The notes under the pieces: generated by a model
What the model saw: only the letters and a program-made list of their open reading frames with translations
What the model was told of the DNA's origin: nothing
Database searches by the model: none
Shown: piece by piece, positions 7,797 to 15,113 of the stretch
How positions within the stretch are numbered: position 1 is the first letter of the stretch
How the letters are laid out: each line of letters starts with the position of its first letter
NCBI GenBank assembly: GCA_035301285.1
Contig: DATGUN010000035.1
Span: forward strand, 1-23,796
DNA from: DATGUN01 sp035301285
GTDB lineage: Bacteria; Bacillota; Bacilli; Bacillales; Amphibacillaceae
Reading direction: 5' to 3'
Length of the DNA stretch: 23,796 bases
Translations under genes and position numbers: made by a program

Positions 7797-8438
7797 TTGG
7801 GTCAAAAAATAAATCCAACGGGTCTGCGTGTCGGGATCATTAAAGACTGGCAGTCAAAATGGTATGCTGGCAAAGACTATGCAGACTTACTACATGAAGA
7901 TATTAAAATAAGAGAATATCTAGAAGATCGACTGGAAACCGCTGCTGTCTCTTCAATTGATGTTGAAAGAGCAGCTAATCGCGTTAATATCACAATTCAT
8001 ACTGGCAAACCAGGCATGGTTATCGGTAAAGGTGGATCCGAAGTAGAAGCGCTCCGTAAGTCGTTAAGCAGTTTGACCGGTAAACGAATCCACATTAACA
8101 TTGTTGAAATCAAAAAAATCGATTTAGATGCAAAACTGGTTGCAGAAAACATTGCACGTCAACTGGAAAGCCGTATTTCATTCCGTCGTGCACAAAAGCA
8201 AGTCATACAACGGACAATGCGTGCTGGAGCAAAGGGTATTCGGACACAAGTTTCCGGCCGCCTAGGTGGAGCAGATATTGCCCGTGCAGAATCTTATAGT
8301 GAAGGAACAGTACCACTACACACATTGCGTGCAGATATTGATTATGGTGCAGCAGAAGCTGATACAACATATGGTAAATTGGGTGTCAAAGTGTGGATTT
8401 ATCGTGGAGAAGTCCTTCCAACCAAATCTGAAAAATAA
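7797..8438 (+). CDS. rpsC: Ribosomal protein S3
   Basis: S3 is at the mRNA entry channel of the 30S subunit and contributes to its helicase activity and proofreading. The product is 213 residues (family about 210-230). It starts MGQKINPTGLRVG and has a KH RNA-binding domain with GxxG motif GKGG at residues 77-80, then RAGAKGIRTQVSGRLGGADI and an end with VKVWIYRGEVLP. The start codon is TTG at 7797, chosen from homology and from AAGGAGGG at 7783-7790. The two-base gap after rplV suggests coupled translation. Confidence 0.97.
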   Translation: MGQKINPTGLRVGIIKDWQSKWYAGKDYADLLHEDIKIREYLEDRLETAAVSSIDVERAANRVNITIHTGKPGMVIGKGGSEVEALRKSLSSLTGKRIHINIVEIKKIDLDAKLVAENIARQLESRISFRRAQKQVIQRTMRAGAKGIRTQVSGRLGGADIARAESYSEGTVPLHTLRADIDYGAAEADTTYGKLGVKVWIYRGEVLPTKSEK

Positions 8439-8456
8439 GGAGGGGGGCAAAATTTT

Positions 8457-8891
8457 ATGTTAATGCCTAAACGTGTTAAATATCGTAGACAACATCGTGG
8501 ACGTATGAAAGGTCGTGCCAAAGGTGGTACATCGGTAGCTTTTGGTGAATATGGGCTACAAGCACTTGAATCGTCATGGATTACCAGTCGTCAAATTGAG
8601 GCTTCTCGTATCGCAATGACAAGATATATGAAACGTGGCGGTAAAGTGTGGATCAAGATTTTCCCTGATAAGCCGTACACTGCAAAACCCCTCGAAGTAC
8701 GTATGGGTTCTGGTAAAGGTGCTCTAGAAGGATGGGTAGCAGTTGTCAAACCAGGAAAAATCCTATTTGAAATCGCTGGTGTAGAAGAAGAAGTTGCACG
8801 TGAAGCTTTAAGACTTGCTTCTCACAAATTGCCGATCAAGACCAAATTTGTAAAACGTGAAGAAATTGGTGGTGAAAGCAATGAAGGCTAA
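8457..8891 (+). CDS. rplP: Ribosomal protein L16
   Basis: L16 lies near the A-site tRNA and the peptidyl transferase centre and is among the last proteins to enter the 50S subunit. The 144-residue product begins MLMPKRVKYRRQHRG, the B. subtilis pattern, so I use the ATG at 8457 rather than the in-frame ATG at 8463. It contains GRAKGGTSVAFGEYGLQALE, KRGGKVWIKIFPDKP and the conserved EVRMGSGKGALEGWVAVVKP split by the usual turn. AAGGAGGGGGG follows the rpsC stop. Its last 11 bases overlap the rpmC start. Confidence 0.97.
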   Translation: MLMPKRVKYRRQHRGRMKGRAKGGTSVAFGEYGLQALESSWITSRQIEASRIAMTRYMKRGGKVWIKIFPDKPYTAKPLEVRMGSGKGALEGWVAVVKPGKILFEIAGVEEEVAREALRLASHKLPIKTKFVKREEIGGESNEG

Positions 8892-9072
8892 TGAAATCAG
8901 AGAGTTAACCACTGCCGAAATTGAACAAAAAGTAAAGTCGTTGAAAGAAGAACTATTTAATTTACGTTTTCAACTCGCTACAGGTCAGCTTGAAAACACT
9001 GCACGCCTAAGTGAAGTGAGAAAAACGATTGCGCGTATGAAAACTGTTGCGCGTCAACGTGAATTAAGTTAA
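8881..9072 (+). CDS. rpmC: Ribosomal protein L29
   Basis: L29 is a small helical hairpin at the exit-tunnel mouth next to L23. The 63-residue product starts MKANEIRELTTAEIEQKV and has the family signature KEELFNLRFQLATGQLENTA. The ATG at 8881 matches the family start exactly and overlaps the end of rplP by 11 bases in another frame. The only upstream purine-rich sequence is GGTGGTGAAAG inside rplP, a weak ribosome binding site, so translation is probably coupled to rplP. In-frame codons at 8857, 8869 and 8872 would add residues absent from the family. Confidence 0.96.
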   Translation: MKANEIRELTTAEIEQKVKSLKEELFNLRFQLATGQLENTARLSEVRKTIARMKTVARQRELS

Positions 9073-9105
9073 ATAATATGAAACTTAAGAGGAGGGAAGC
9101 CTCAA

Positions 9106-9369
9106 ATGAGTGAACGTAATAATCGTAAAGAGTATACCGGTCGTGTTATTTCCGATAAAATGGATAAAACAATTACCGTTGTCGTTGAAACGTATAAGTT
9201 CCACAAGTTATACGGAAAACGTGTTAAATATTCAAAGAAAATGAAAACACATGATGAACATAATCAAGCTAAAACTGGCGATATCGTTCGTATCATGGAA
9301 ACGCGTCCGCTATCAGCTACAAAACGCTTCCGTTTGGTCGAAGTCGTAAAAGAAGCGGTCATTATATAA
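9106..9369 (+). CDS. rpsQ: Ribosomal protein S17
   Basis: S17 is an OB-fold primary binding protein that organises the 5' domain of 16S rRNA. The 87-residue length is exact. Typical segments are RKEYTGRVISDKMDKTITV, KLYGKRVKYSKKMKTHDE, GDIVRIMETRPLSATKRF and a C-terminal VVKEAVII. GAGGAGGG at 9089-9096 precedes the ATG. It lies 33 bases after rpmC and 42 before rplN. Confidence 0.98.
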   Translation: MSERNNRKEYTGRVISDKMDKTITVVVETYKFHKLYGKRVKYSKKMKTHDEHNQAKTGDIVRIMETRPLSATKRFRLVEVVKEAVII

Positions 9370-9411
9370 TTTATTTGACGAGGTAGGTATGCGAAGGGAG
9401 GTCCCAGGTTT

Positions 9412-9780
9412 ATGATTCAACAAGAAACACGTATGAAGGTTGCAGATAACTCTGGCGCACGTGAAGTCAAAACGATTAAAGTGTTGGGTGGGTCAGGAAG
9501 AAAGACTGCCAACATCGGTGATGTCGTTGTTTGTTCTGTACAACACGCAACACCAGGAGGCGTTGTTAAGAAAAACGAAGTAGTCAAAGCTGTTATTGTC
9601 CGCTCTAAGACAGGAGCGCGTCGAAAAGATGGCTCATTTATCCGATTTGATGAAAATGCAGCGGTCATTGTTCGTGACGACAAAAGTCCAAGAGGAACAC
9701 GTATTTTTGGGCCGGTTGCACGCGAATTACGTGATGCAAAATTCATGAAAATCGTATCTCTAGCACCAGAAGTACTATAA
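9412..9780 (+). CDS. rplN: Ribosomal protein L14
   Basis: L14 is a beta-barrel protein that forms an inter-subunit bridge and is the docking site for the ribosome silencing factor RsfS. The 122 residues match the family exactly. It starts MIQQETRMKVADNSGAREV and contains GDVVVCSVQ, VVKAVIVRSK, RFDENAAVIV and RGTRIFGPVARELR. AGGGAGG at 9395-9401 lies 10 bases before the ATG. It is followed by an unusual 154-base gap before rplX that holds a tandem repeat. Confidence 0.98.
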   Translation: MIQQETRMKVADNSGAREVKTIKVLGGSGRKTANIGDVVVCSVQHATPGGVVKKNEVVKAVIVRSKTGARRKDGSFIRFDENAAVIVRDDKSPRGTRIFGPVARELRDAKFMKIVSLAPEVL

Positions 9781-9786
9781 GGTACC

Positions 9787-9900
9787 AAATAGACACTGCG
9801 AGAACTTTTCGAGCAGCTGTCGCCCTTGTGCTGTGAGGAAGTGCAAAGTAGACACTGCGGGGTCCCATTGAGCAGCTGTCATTACTGTACTGTTATGAAG
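9787..9900 (+). repeat. Two-copy 59-base tandem repeat, each with a hairpin
   Basis: Two imperfect direct copies lie between rplN and rplX with a period of exactly 59 bases. Identical blocks are TAGACACTGCG (9790-9800 and 9849-9859), GAGCAGCTGTC (9811-9821 and 9870-9880), CTGT (9831 and 9890) and GAAG (9838 and 9897). Within each copy GACACTGC pairs with GCAGCTGTC (eight pairs, one bulged C) across a 13-base loop. The central ten bases differ almost completely between copies, so stems are kept while loops have diverged. No T-run follows, so they are not terminators. It may be a regulatory RNA element or a small dispersed repeat. Confidence 0.75.
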
Positions 9901-9934
9901 GAAAAAAGTTAAGCCTTAGGGAGGTGCGCCAAGC

Positions 9935-10246
9935 ATGCATGTAAAAAAAGGTGATAAAGTAAAAGTATTATCAGGTAAAGACCGCGGAAAACAAGGCACC
10001 ATCTTAGAAGCATTTCCGAAAAACGAACGTGTCCTGGTAGAAGGAGTCAACATGACAAGAAAGCATGCGAAACCTTCACAGGATAACCCTCAAGGTGGAA
10101 TTCTAAATCAGGAAGCTCCTATACATGTTTCTAATGTACTGCCTATCGATCCGAAAAGCGGTGAACCTACTCGAATCGGGTATGACGTTCAAGGTGGAAA
10201 AAAAGTCCGCATCGCTAAAAAATCCGGTGAAGCATTAGATAAATAG
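9935..10246 (+). CDS. rplX: Ribosomal protein L24
   Basis: L24 is a KOW-domain protein that initiates 50S assembly and lies near the tunnel exit. The 103-residue product starts MHVKKGDKVKVLSGKDRGKQG, which is the KOW motif itself, and continues with VLVEGVNMTRKHAKP and QEAPIHVSNVLPIDP. The ATG at 9935 has AGGGAGGTG at 9918-9926. A second ATG four bases later is out of frame. It is the first gene after the tandem hairpins and lies 25 bases before rplE. Confidence 0.98.
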   Translation: MHVKKGDKVKVLSGKDRGKQGTILEAFPKNERVLVEGVNMTRKHAKPSQDNPQGGILNQEAPIHVSNVLPIDPKSGEPTRIGYDVQGGKKVRIAKKSGEALDK

Positions 10247-10271
10247 TCGTAAGCGAAAGGAGGGCTCGTAA

Positions 10272-10811
10272 ATGAATCAACTTAAACAAAAATACAATGA
10301 TGATGTGACACCATCACTCGTGAAAAAATTTAATTATAAATCGGTTATGGAAGCACCACGCATCGAAAAGATCGTTCTTAATATGGGTGTCGGTGATGCT
10401 GTTCAGAATTCCAAAGCGTTGGACAATGCTGTTGAAGAACTCACTTTGATTTCTGGTCAAAAACCAATGATCACACGTGCAAAGAAATCAATTGCGGGAT
10501 TCAGGTTGCGTGAAGGGATGCCTATCGGTGCCAAAGTAACGCTTCGTGGTGAGCGTATGTATGATTTCTTGCAAAAGTTAATTGATGTTTCTCTTCCAAG
10601 AGTCCGAGATTTCCGCGGGATTTCAAAGAATGCCTTTGATGGTCGTGGAAACTACACTTTAGGTGTGAAGGAGCAATTGATTTTTCCAGAAATCAATTAT
10701 GACAAAGTAAACAAAATTCGCGGTTTGGATATTGTTATCGTAACGACATCTGAAACAGACGAAGAAGCACGCACGCTATTAGCCGGTCTTGGTATGCCAT
10801 TCCAAAAATAA
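10272..10811 (+). CDS. rplE: Ribosomal protein L5
   Basis: L5 binds 5S rRNA with L18, forms part of the central protuberance and touches P-site tRNA. The 179-residue length is exact for Bacillus. Diagnostic parts are KIVLNMGVGDAVQN, GQKPMITRAKKSIAGFRLR, GAKVTLRGERMYDFL, RDFRGISKNAFDGRGNYTLG and a C-terminal EARTLLAGLGMPF. An AAGGAGGG site lies 12 bases before the ATG. In E. coli this region is the target of S8 repression; I see no recognisable S8 site here. A 131-base gap follows before rpsN. Confidence 0.98.
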   Translation: MNQLKQKYNDDVTPSLVKKFNYKSVMEAPRIEKIVLNMGVGDAVQNSKALDNAVEELTLISGQKPMITRAKKSIAGFRLREGMPIGAKVTLRGERMYDFLQKLIDVSLPRVRDFRGISKNAFDGRGNYTLGVKEQLIFPEINYDKVNKIRGLDIVIVTTSETDEEARTLLAGLGMPFQK

Positions 10812-10822
10812 ATCTTTAATAT

Positions 10823-10902
10823 AAACCGGACAAATCATCCGTGTTCATCATTCGGTTGTTTCAATCCAGATATGACAACCTTTGAGAAACAGATTGATTT
10901 GT
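10823..10902 (+). promoter_or_regulatory. Possible folded leader before rpsN
   Basis: The 131-base rplE-rpsN gap has several overlapping complementary segments: ACAAATCA (10830-10837) with TGATTTGT (10895-10902), AACCG (10824-10828) with CGGTT (10853-10857), GGTTGT (10854-10859) with ACAACC (10875-10880), and TTGTTTC (10856-10862) with GAAACAG (10886-10892). The middle three compete for the same bases, so alternative folds are possible. No T-run or promoter is seen. In AT-rich sequence some of this pairing is expected by chance. Confidence 0.3.
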
Positions 10903-10942
10903 AAGGTCGACTAAAAGAGCTAATACAAGGAGGTAAACAATA

Positions 10943-11128
10943 GTGGCTAAAAAATCAATGATAGCTAAGCAACAACGCCCGCAAAAGTTTAAGGTACGGG
11001 AATACACACGTTGTGAACGCTGTGGCCGTCCACATTCTGTGATTCGCAAATTTAGACTTTGCCGTATTTGTTTCCGCGAACTTGCCTATAAAGGTCAAAT
11101 TCCTGGTGTTAAAAAAGCAAGCTGGTAA
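10943..11128 (+). CDS. rpsN: Ribosomal protein S14, zinc-binding type (type Z)
   Basis: S14 is a 30S head protein that assembles late. This is the short 61-residue zinc form, with the four zinc-binding cysteines at 24, 27, 40 and 43 (CERC and CRIC). The end IPGVKKASW is typical. The start is GTG at 10943, supported by homology (MAKKSMIAKQQRPQKFKVR) and AAGGAGG at 10928-10934. Many Bacillaceae also carry a zinc-free S14 elsewhere, made under zinc limitation, so zinc status can affect which form is used; that second gene is not in this window. Confidence 0.97.
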   Translation: MAKKSMIAKQQRPQKFKVREYTRCERCGRPHSVIRKFRLCRICFRELAYKGQIPGVKKASW

Positions 11129-11157
11129 ACCCCGATTCGGGAAGGAGGTAATGAGTA

Positions 11158-11556
11158 ATGGTTATGACAGATCCAGTCGCAGATATGCTGACTCGTATAC
11201 GCAACGCTAACATGGTTAAACATGAAAAATTAGAGCTCCCTGCTTCAAAGCTTAAAAAGGAAATTGCTGACATCCTCAAACGTGAAGGATTTGTACGTGA
11301 TTATGAATTCATTGAAGATGACAAACAAGGTATCTTGCGTATTTTCCTTAAATATGGAGTCAATAAAGAACAAGTGATTACCGGAATCAAACGTATCAGC
11401 CGACCTGGTTTGCGCGTATATGCAAAAGCCCAGGAAGTGCCACGTGTCTTGAATGGTTTGGGAATCGCGATCGTATCGACATCAAGTGGTGTATTATCTG
11501 ATCGTGAAGCACGCACACAAGCAGTTGGTGGCGAAGTATTGGCGTATGTTTGGTAA
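11158..11556 (+). CDS. rpsH: Ribosomal protein S8
   Basis: S8 binds the central domain of 16S rRNA early in assembly. The 132 residues match B. subtilis in length and start (MVMTDPVADMLTRIRNAN). Other family blocks are ELPASKLKKEIADILKREGF, RISRPGLRVYAK, VPRVLNGLGIAIVSTSSGV and the end GGEVLAYVW. GAAGGAGG at 11141-11148 precedes the ATG. In enterobacteria S8 represses the spc operon by binding its mRNA; this is not shown for this lineage. A 116-base gap without a clear signal separates it from rplF. Confidence 0.98.
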   Translation: MVMTDPVADMLTRIRNANMVKHEKLELPASKLKKEIADILKREGFVRDYEFIEDDKQGILRIFLKYGVNKEQVITGIKRISRPGLRVYAKAQEVPRVLNGLGIAIVSTSSGVLSDREARTQAVGGEVLAYVW

Positions 11557-11672
11557 TTTCAATTTTTGTGGAAAGTAGAAAGGTAAAATCTTTTCATTTG
11601 ATAAGGGTGACTATGGTTGTTACCTGACATTTGGTGACAATCAAGTTTTCCAAGATATAGGAGGTGCATGGA

Positions 11673-12209
11673 ATGTCTCGTGTAGGACTGAAACAAATTG
11701 AAGTTCCTGAAGGTGTAGAGGTCACTTTCAAGGGCCATACAGTAACTGTAAAAGGTCCAAAAGGTGAGTTGAGCAAGGAACTAAACAGCACGATTAAAAT
11801 CAATCAGGACGGTAATATCATAACATTTGAACGTCCAAATGATCATAAAGAAAACCGTTCCCTTCACGGAACCACTCGTAGCCTTGTCAGTAACATGATT
11901 GAAGGTGTTCACAAAGGGTTTGAAAAAAGTCTTGAAATTATCGGTGTTGGTTATAGAGCGCAAAAACAAGGCAATAAAGCCGTTATCAATGCAGGTTACT
12001 CACATCCGGTAGAAATTGAACAACCTGAAGGCATCGAAATCGAAGTCCCCAAAAACACACAAATTACTGTTAAAGGTATTGATAAAGAATTGGTAGGCGC
12101 GGTTGCTGCAAACATCAGATCTGTACGTTCACCGGAGCCATATAAAGGCAAAGGGATTCGTTACCAAGGTGAAGCAGTACGTCAAAAAGAAGGTAAGACT
12201 GCCAAGTAA
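11673..12209 (+). CDS. rplF: Ribosomal protein L6
   Basis: L6 lies near the GTPase-associated centre, at the sarcin-ricin loop, and is needed for late 50S maturation. The 178-residue product consists of two repeated domains; it starts MSRVGLKQIEVPEGV and has TVKGPKGELS, RSLHGTTRSLVSNMIEGV, the VGYRAQKQG segment and the C-terminal RSPEPYKGKGIRYQGE. I use the ATG at 11673 with AGGAGGTG at 11659-11666; the in-frame GTG at 11664 lies inside that binding site. Confidence 0.97.
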   Translation: MSRVGLKQIEVPEGVEVTFKGHTVTVKGPKGELSKELNSTIKINQDGNIITFERPNDHKENRSLHGTTRSLVSNMIEGVHKGFEKSLEIIGVGYRAQKQGNKAVINAGYSHPVEIEQPEGIEIEVPKNTQITVKGIDKELVGAVAANIRSVRSPEPYKGKGIRYQGEAVRQKEGKTAK

Positions 12210-12234
12210 AGAGAGTAAGAAAGGAGTGACCTAA

Positions 12235-12597
12235 ATGATCGCAAAACCTGATAAGAACATTGCCAGAAAAAAACGTCATGCGCGCATTCGTCGTAATATT
12301 TCAGGGACGGAACAAAAGCCACGCTTAAACGTATACCGCTCCAATAAACATATCTATGCACAACTCATCAATGATGAAAATGGCACGACTGTAGCCAGTG
12401 CATCAACAAAAGATAAATCAGCAAACATTGAATCGACTGGTACTGTTCAAGCAGCGGCAGAAGTTGGCAAATTGATTGCAGAACGTGCACAGGATAAAGG
12501 CTATAAATCAGTCGTTTTTGATCGTGGAGGCTATCTGTATCACGGACGTGTCAAAGAATTAGCAGAGGCTGCAAGAGAAAAAGGTCTTGAATTTTAA
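12235..12597 (+). CDS. rplR: Ribosomal protein L18
   Basis: L18 delivers 5S rRNA to the central protuberance together with L5. The 120-residue length is exact. The basic N-terminus (RKKRHARIRRNISGT) is the 5S-binding tail. Further family blocks are PRLNVYRSNKHIYAQLI, VGKLIAERAQDKG and VVFDRGGYLYHGRVKELAEAARE. AAGGAGTG lies eight bases before the ATG. It is 25 bases after rplF and 23 before rpsE. Confidence 0.98.
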   Translation: MIAKPDKNIARKKRHARIRRNISGTEQKPRLNVYRSNKHIYAQLINDENGTTVASASTKDKSANIESTGTVQAAAEVGKLIAERAQDKGYKSVVFDRGGYLYHGRVKELAEAAREKGLEF

Positions 12598-12620
12598 TAG
12601 ATAAAGGAGGGAACTCTTTC

Positions 12621-13121
12621 ATGCAAAATATTGATCCAAATAAGCTAGAACTTGAAGAACGTGTCGTAACAATCAACCGTGTGGCAAAAGTGGTGAAAGG
12701 TGGACGTCGTTTCCGTTTTGCAGCACTTGTCGTTGTCGGTGATAAAAATGGTCATGTAGGATTCGGTACGGGAAAAGCGCTTGAAGTACCTGAAGCGATT
12801 AAAAAGGCAATCGATGATGCTAAAAATAACCTGATCGAAGTACCTATCGTAGGAACGACCATCCCACATGAAATCAATGGACGTTTTGCATCCGGTAATG
12901 TTTTAATGAAACCAGCTGTAGAAGGTACCGGAGTTATTTCCGGCGGTCCTGTCCGTGCGGTATTAGAACTGGCTGGTGTCGGTGATATTGTAACGAAATC
13001 ACTCGGTGCAAATACGCCAATCAACATGATCCGTGCTACCTTGCAAGGTCTGACAAATCTAAAACGTGCGGAAGACGTTGCAAAACTACGCGGAAAATCT
13101 GTCGAGGAACTGTTAGGATAA
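12621..13121 (+). CDS. rpsE: Ribosomal protein S5
   Basis: S5 helps form the mRNA entry channel and affects decoding accuracy; changes in its N-terminal loop give spectinomycin resistance. The 166 residues match B. subtilis. The dsRNA-binding-like N-terminal domain has VTINRVAKVVKGGRRFRFAA, the region of the spectinomycin loop, and looks wild-type by pattern. The C-terminal domain has GTGVISGGPVRAVLELAGV and SLGANTPINMIRAT. AAGGAGGG precedes the ATG by nine bases. Its stop overlaps nothing and rpmD follows after 13 bases. Confidence 0.98.
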   Translation: MQNIDPNKLELEERVVTINRVAKVVKGGRRFRFAALVVVGDKNGHVGFGTGKALEVPEAIKKAIDDAKNNLIEVPIVGTTIPHEINGRFASGNVLMKPAVEGTGVISGGPVRAVLELAGVGDIVTKSLGANTPINMIRATLQGLTNLKRAEDVAKLRGKSVEELLG

Positions 13122-13134
13122 GGAGGGAAACACT

Positions 13135-13317
13135 ATGACCAAGCAATTAGAAATCACCCTCAAACGCAGTGTTATTGGTAAAAAAGACAACCAAATCAAT
13201 GTTGTTCGCACATTGGGACTTAAAAGGGTTAATGATTCTGTCGTACGTGATGACAATCCTGCAGTTCGCGGAATGATTAATAAAGTATCCCATATGGTTG
13301 CAGTAAAAGAATTATAA
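13135..13317 (+). CDS. rpmD: Ribosomal protein L30
   Basis: L30 is a small peripheral 50S protein present in many but not all bacteria. The 60-residue product has the characteristic EITLKRSVIGKKDNQINVVR, TLGLKRVNDSVVRDDNPAVR and C-terminal INKVSHMVAVKEL. AGGAGGG at 13121-13127, beginning on the last base of the rpsE stop, precedes the ATG by seven bases. Position between rpsE and rplO is standard. Confidence 0.97.
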   Translation: MTKQLEITLKRSVIGKKDNQINVVRTLGLKRVNDSVVRDDNPAVRGMINKVSHMVAVKEL

Positions 13318-13351
13318 ACAAACATTAGCGTGTATAGGAGGTGCTCTAAAA

Positions 13352-13789
13352 ATGAAACTTCATGAATTGAAGTCCCAGGAAGGCCGTAAAGAAAGAAATC
13401 GTGTAGGTCGCGGCATGTCCAGCGGAAATGGTAAAACATCCGGACGTGGGCATAAAGGACAGAAAGCACGTTCCGGCGGCGGTAACCGTCTTGGCTTTGA
13501 AGGTGGACAAATGCCACTATTTCAGCGTTTGCCAAAAAGAGGTTTTACGAACATCAACCGCAAGGAATATGCGATTGTGAACTTAGAGGCACTCGTTCGT
13601 TTTGAAGACGGCACAGAAATCACACCTGAGCTATTACTTGAAGAAGGTGTCGTATCTAATCTTAAATCAGGTATCAAAATTCTTGGTAAAGGGTCAGTTG
13701 AAAATAAACTTACCGTAAAAGCTCACAAGTTTTCTCAAACTGCAAAAGATGCTATCGAAGCGGCAGGCGGTAAAACAGAGGTGATTTAA
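13352..13789 (+). CDS. rplO: Ribosomal protein L15
   Basis: L15 is a late-entering 50S protein with a long Gly/Arg-rich N-terminal tail threading into rRNA. The 145-residue product has that tail (RVGRGMSSGNGKTSGRGHKG, then RSGGG), followed by FEGGQMPLFQRLPKRGF and a compact C-terminal domain ending in EAAGGKTEVI. AGGAGGTG at 13336-13343 precedes the ATG. The stop codon shares one base with the secY start (TAATG), so translation of secY is probably coupled to it. Confidence 0.98.
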   Translation: MKLHELKSQEGRKERNRVGRGMSSGNGKTSGRGHKGQKARSGGGNRLGFEGGQMPLFQRLPKRGFTNINRKEYAIVNLEALVRFEDGTEITPELLLEEGVVSNLKSGIKILGKGSVENKLTVKAHKFSQTAKDAIEAAGGKTEVI

Positions 13790-15081
13790 TGTTCCGTACG
13801 CTCTCCAACTTTTTTCGTGTGGGAGACATCAGACGAAAAATCATTTTCACATTACTTATGTTGGTGATTTTCCGTCTAGGCACTTTTATTCCAGTACCGT
13901 TCACAAATAAAGAAGCGATTGATTTCATGAATCAACAGAATGTGTTCGGATTCTTGAATACATTCGGTGGTGGGGCATTGCAGAACTTTTCCATCCTAGC
14001 AATGGGTATTATGCCTTACATCACAGCATCCATCATCATGCAGCTTTTGCAAATGGATGTCGTACCAAGATTTACTGAATGGAAGAAACAAGGGGAAATG
14101 GGCCGGAAGAAGCTAGCCCAGGTTACCCGTTATGGAACAGTCGTACTTGCTTTTATCCAGGCGATTGCGATGTCAGTAGGATTTAATGCGATGGCGGGGG
14201 GAGCATTGATTACCAATCCGAGCATCTATAAATTCCTGATTATTGCTATTGTCTTGACTGGCGGAACGACATTCTTGATGTGGCTCGGTGAACAGATCAC
14301 CGCAAATGGTGTCGGAAATGGGATATCCATTCTCATATTCGCGGGGATTGTTGCAGCGGTGCCGAATGGTATCAAGCAATTATACAGCCAGTACTTCATA
14401 GATCCAGGCGATGACTTGTTCATCAACATTGTCATTGTGGCTCTAATCGCAATTGTGGTTGTCGCAGTGATTGTCGGTGTCATCTTTATCCAACAAGCAC
14501 TTCGTAAAATACCTGTTCAGTATGCGAAAAAGCTTGTTAATCGCTCACCTGTTGGTGGGCACTCGACACATTTACCGTTGAAAGTGAATGCTGCGGGAGT
14601 TATTCCAGTTATTTTTGCGATTGCATTTATAATTGCGCCACGAACAGTTGCTGGTTTTTTTGAAGATAATAAAATAGCAGGAACCATTGAATATATCTTT
14701 GATTATACAAACCCACCCGGTATGGTCATTTACGTCGCGCTGATTATTGCATTTACGTATTTTTATACATTTGTTCAGGTCAACCCGGAACAGATGGCGG
14801 AGAATTTGCAAAAGCAAGGCGGATATATTCCGGGGATCAGACCCGGCAAAACAACAGAAACGTATCTGACACGCGTTATGTATCGCTTGACATTTGTTGG
14901 TTCAATCTTTCTGGCAGCCGTTTCTGTCTTACCTATAGTTCTGGGTGGTCTTGCAGATTTACCGCAAGCAGTACGAATCGGCGGCACAAGTTTACTGATT
15001 GTTGTAGGGGTTGCCTTGCAGACAATGAAACAATTGGAAAGCCAGTTGGTAAAACGTCACTATAAAGGCTTCATTAAGTAA
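13789..15081 (+). CDS. secY: Protein translocase channel subunit SecY
   Basis: SecY is the membrane channel of the general secretion system; with SecE and SecG it passes unfolded proteins from SecA or the ribosome across or into the cytoplasmic membrane. The 430 residues show about ten hydrophobic segments, starting with KIIFTLLMLVIFRLGTFIPV near residue 20. The plug region follows near 60, and the cytoplasmic C5 loop has GGYIPGIRPGKTTETYL from residue 344, with the key arginine at 351. It overlaps rplO by one base and sits in the ribosomal cluster, which couples channel supply to ribosome output. Confidence 0.98.
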   Translation: MFRTLSNFFRVGDIRRKIIFTLLMLVIFRLGTFIPVPFTNKEAIDFMNQQNVFGFLNTFGGGALQNFSILAMGIMPYITASIIMQLLQMDVVPRFTEWKKQGEMGRKKLAQVTRYGTVVLAFIQAIAMSVGFNAMAGGALITNPSIYKFLIIAIVLTGGTTFLMWLGEQITANGVGNGISILIFAGIVAAVPNGIKQLYSQYFIDPGDDLFINIVIVALIAIVVVAVIVGVIFIQQALRKIPVQYAKKLVNRSPVGGHSTHLPLKVNAAGVIPVIFAIAFIIAPRTVAGFFEDNKIAGTIEYIFDYTNPPGMVIYVALIIAFTYFYTFVQVNPEQMAENLQKQGGYIPGIRPGKTTETYLTRVMYRLTFVGSIFLAAVSVLPIVLGGLADLPQAVRIGGTSLLIVVGVALQTMKQLESQLVKRHYKGFIK

Positions 15082-15113
15082 AACCTGCTGCCAATGAGAG
15101 CGAGGGAAACGTG

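Noticed and set aside
9417..9788. Long minus-strand open frame opposite rplN (and other frames opposite fusA, tuf, rpsE, rplO)
   Set aside because: They mirror the codon pattern of strongly expressed + strand genes, lack ribosome binding sites and resemble no family.
9787..9900. CRISPR array
   Set aside because: Only two imperfect copies with internal hairpins and divergent centres inside the unit; no cas genes and no repeat-spacer pattern.
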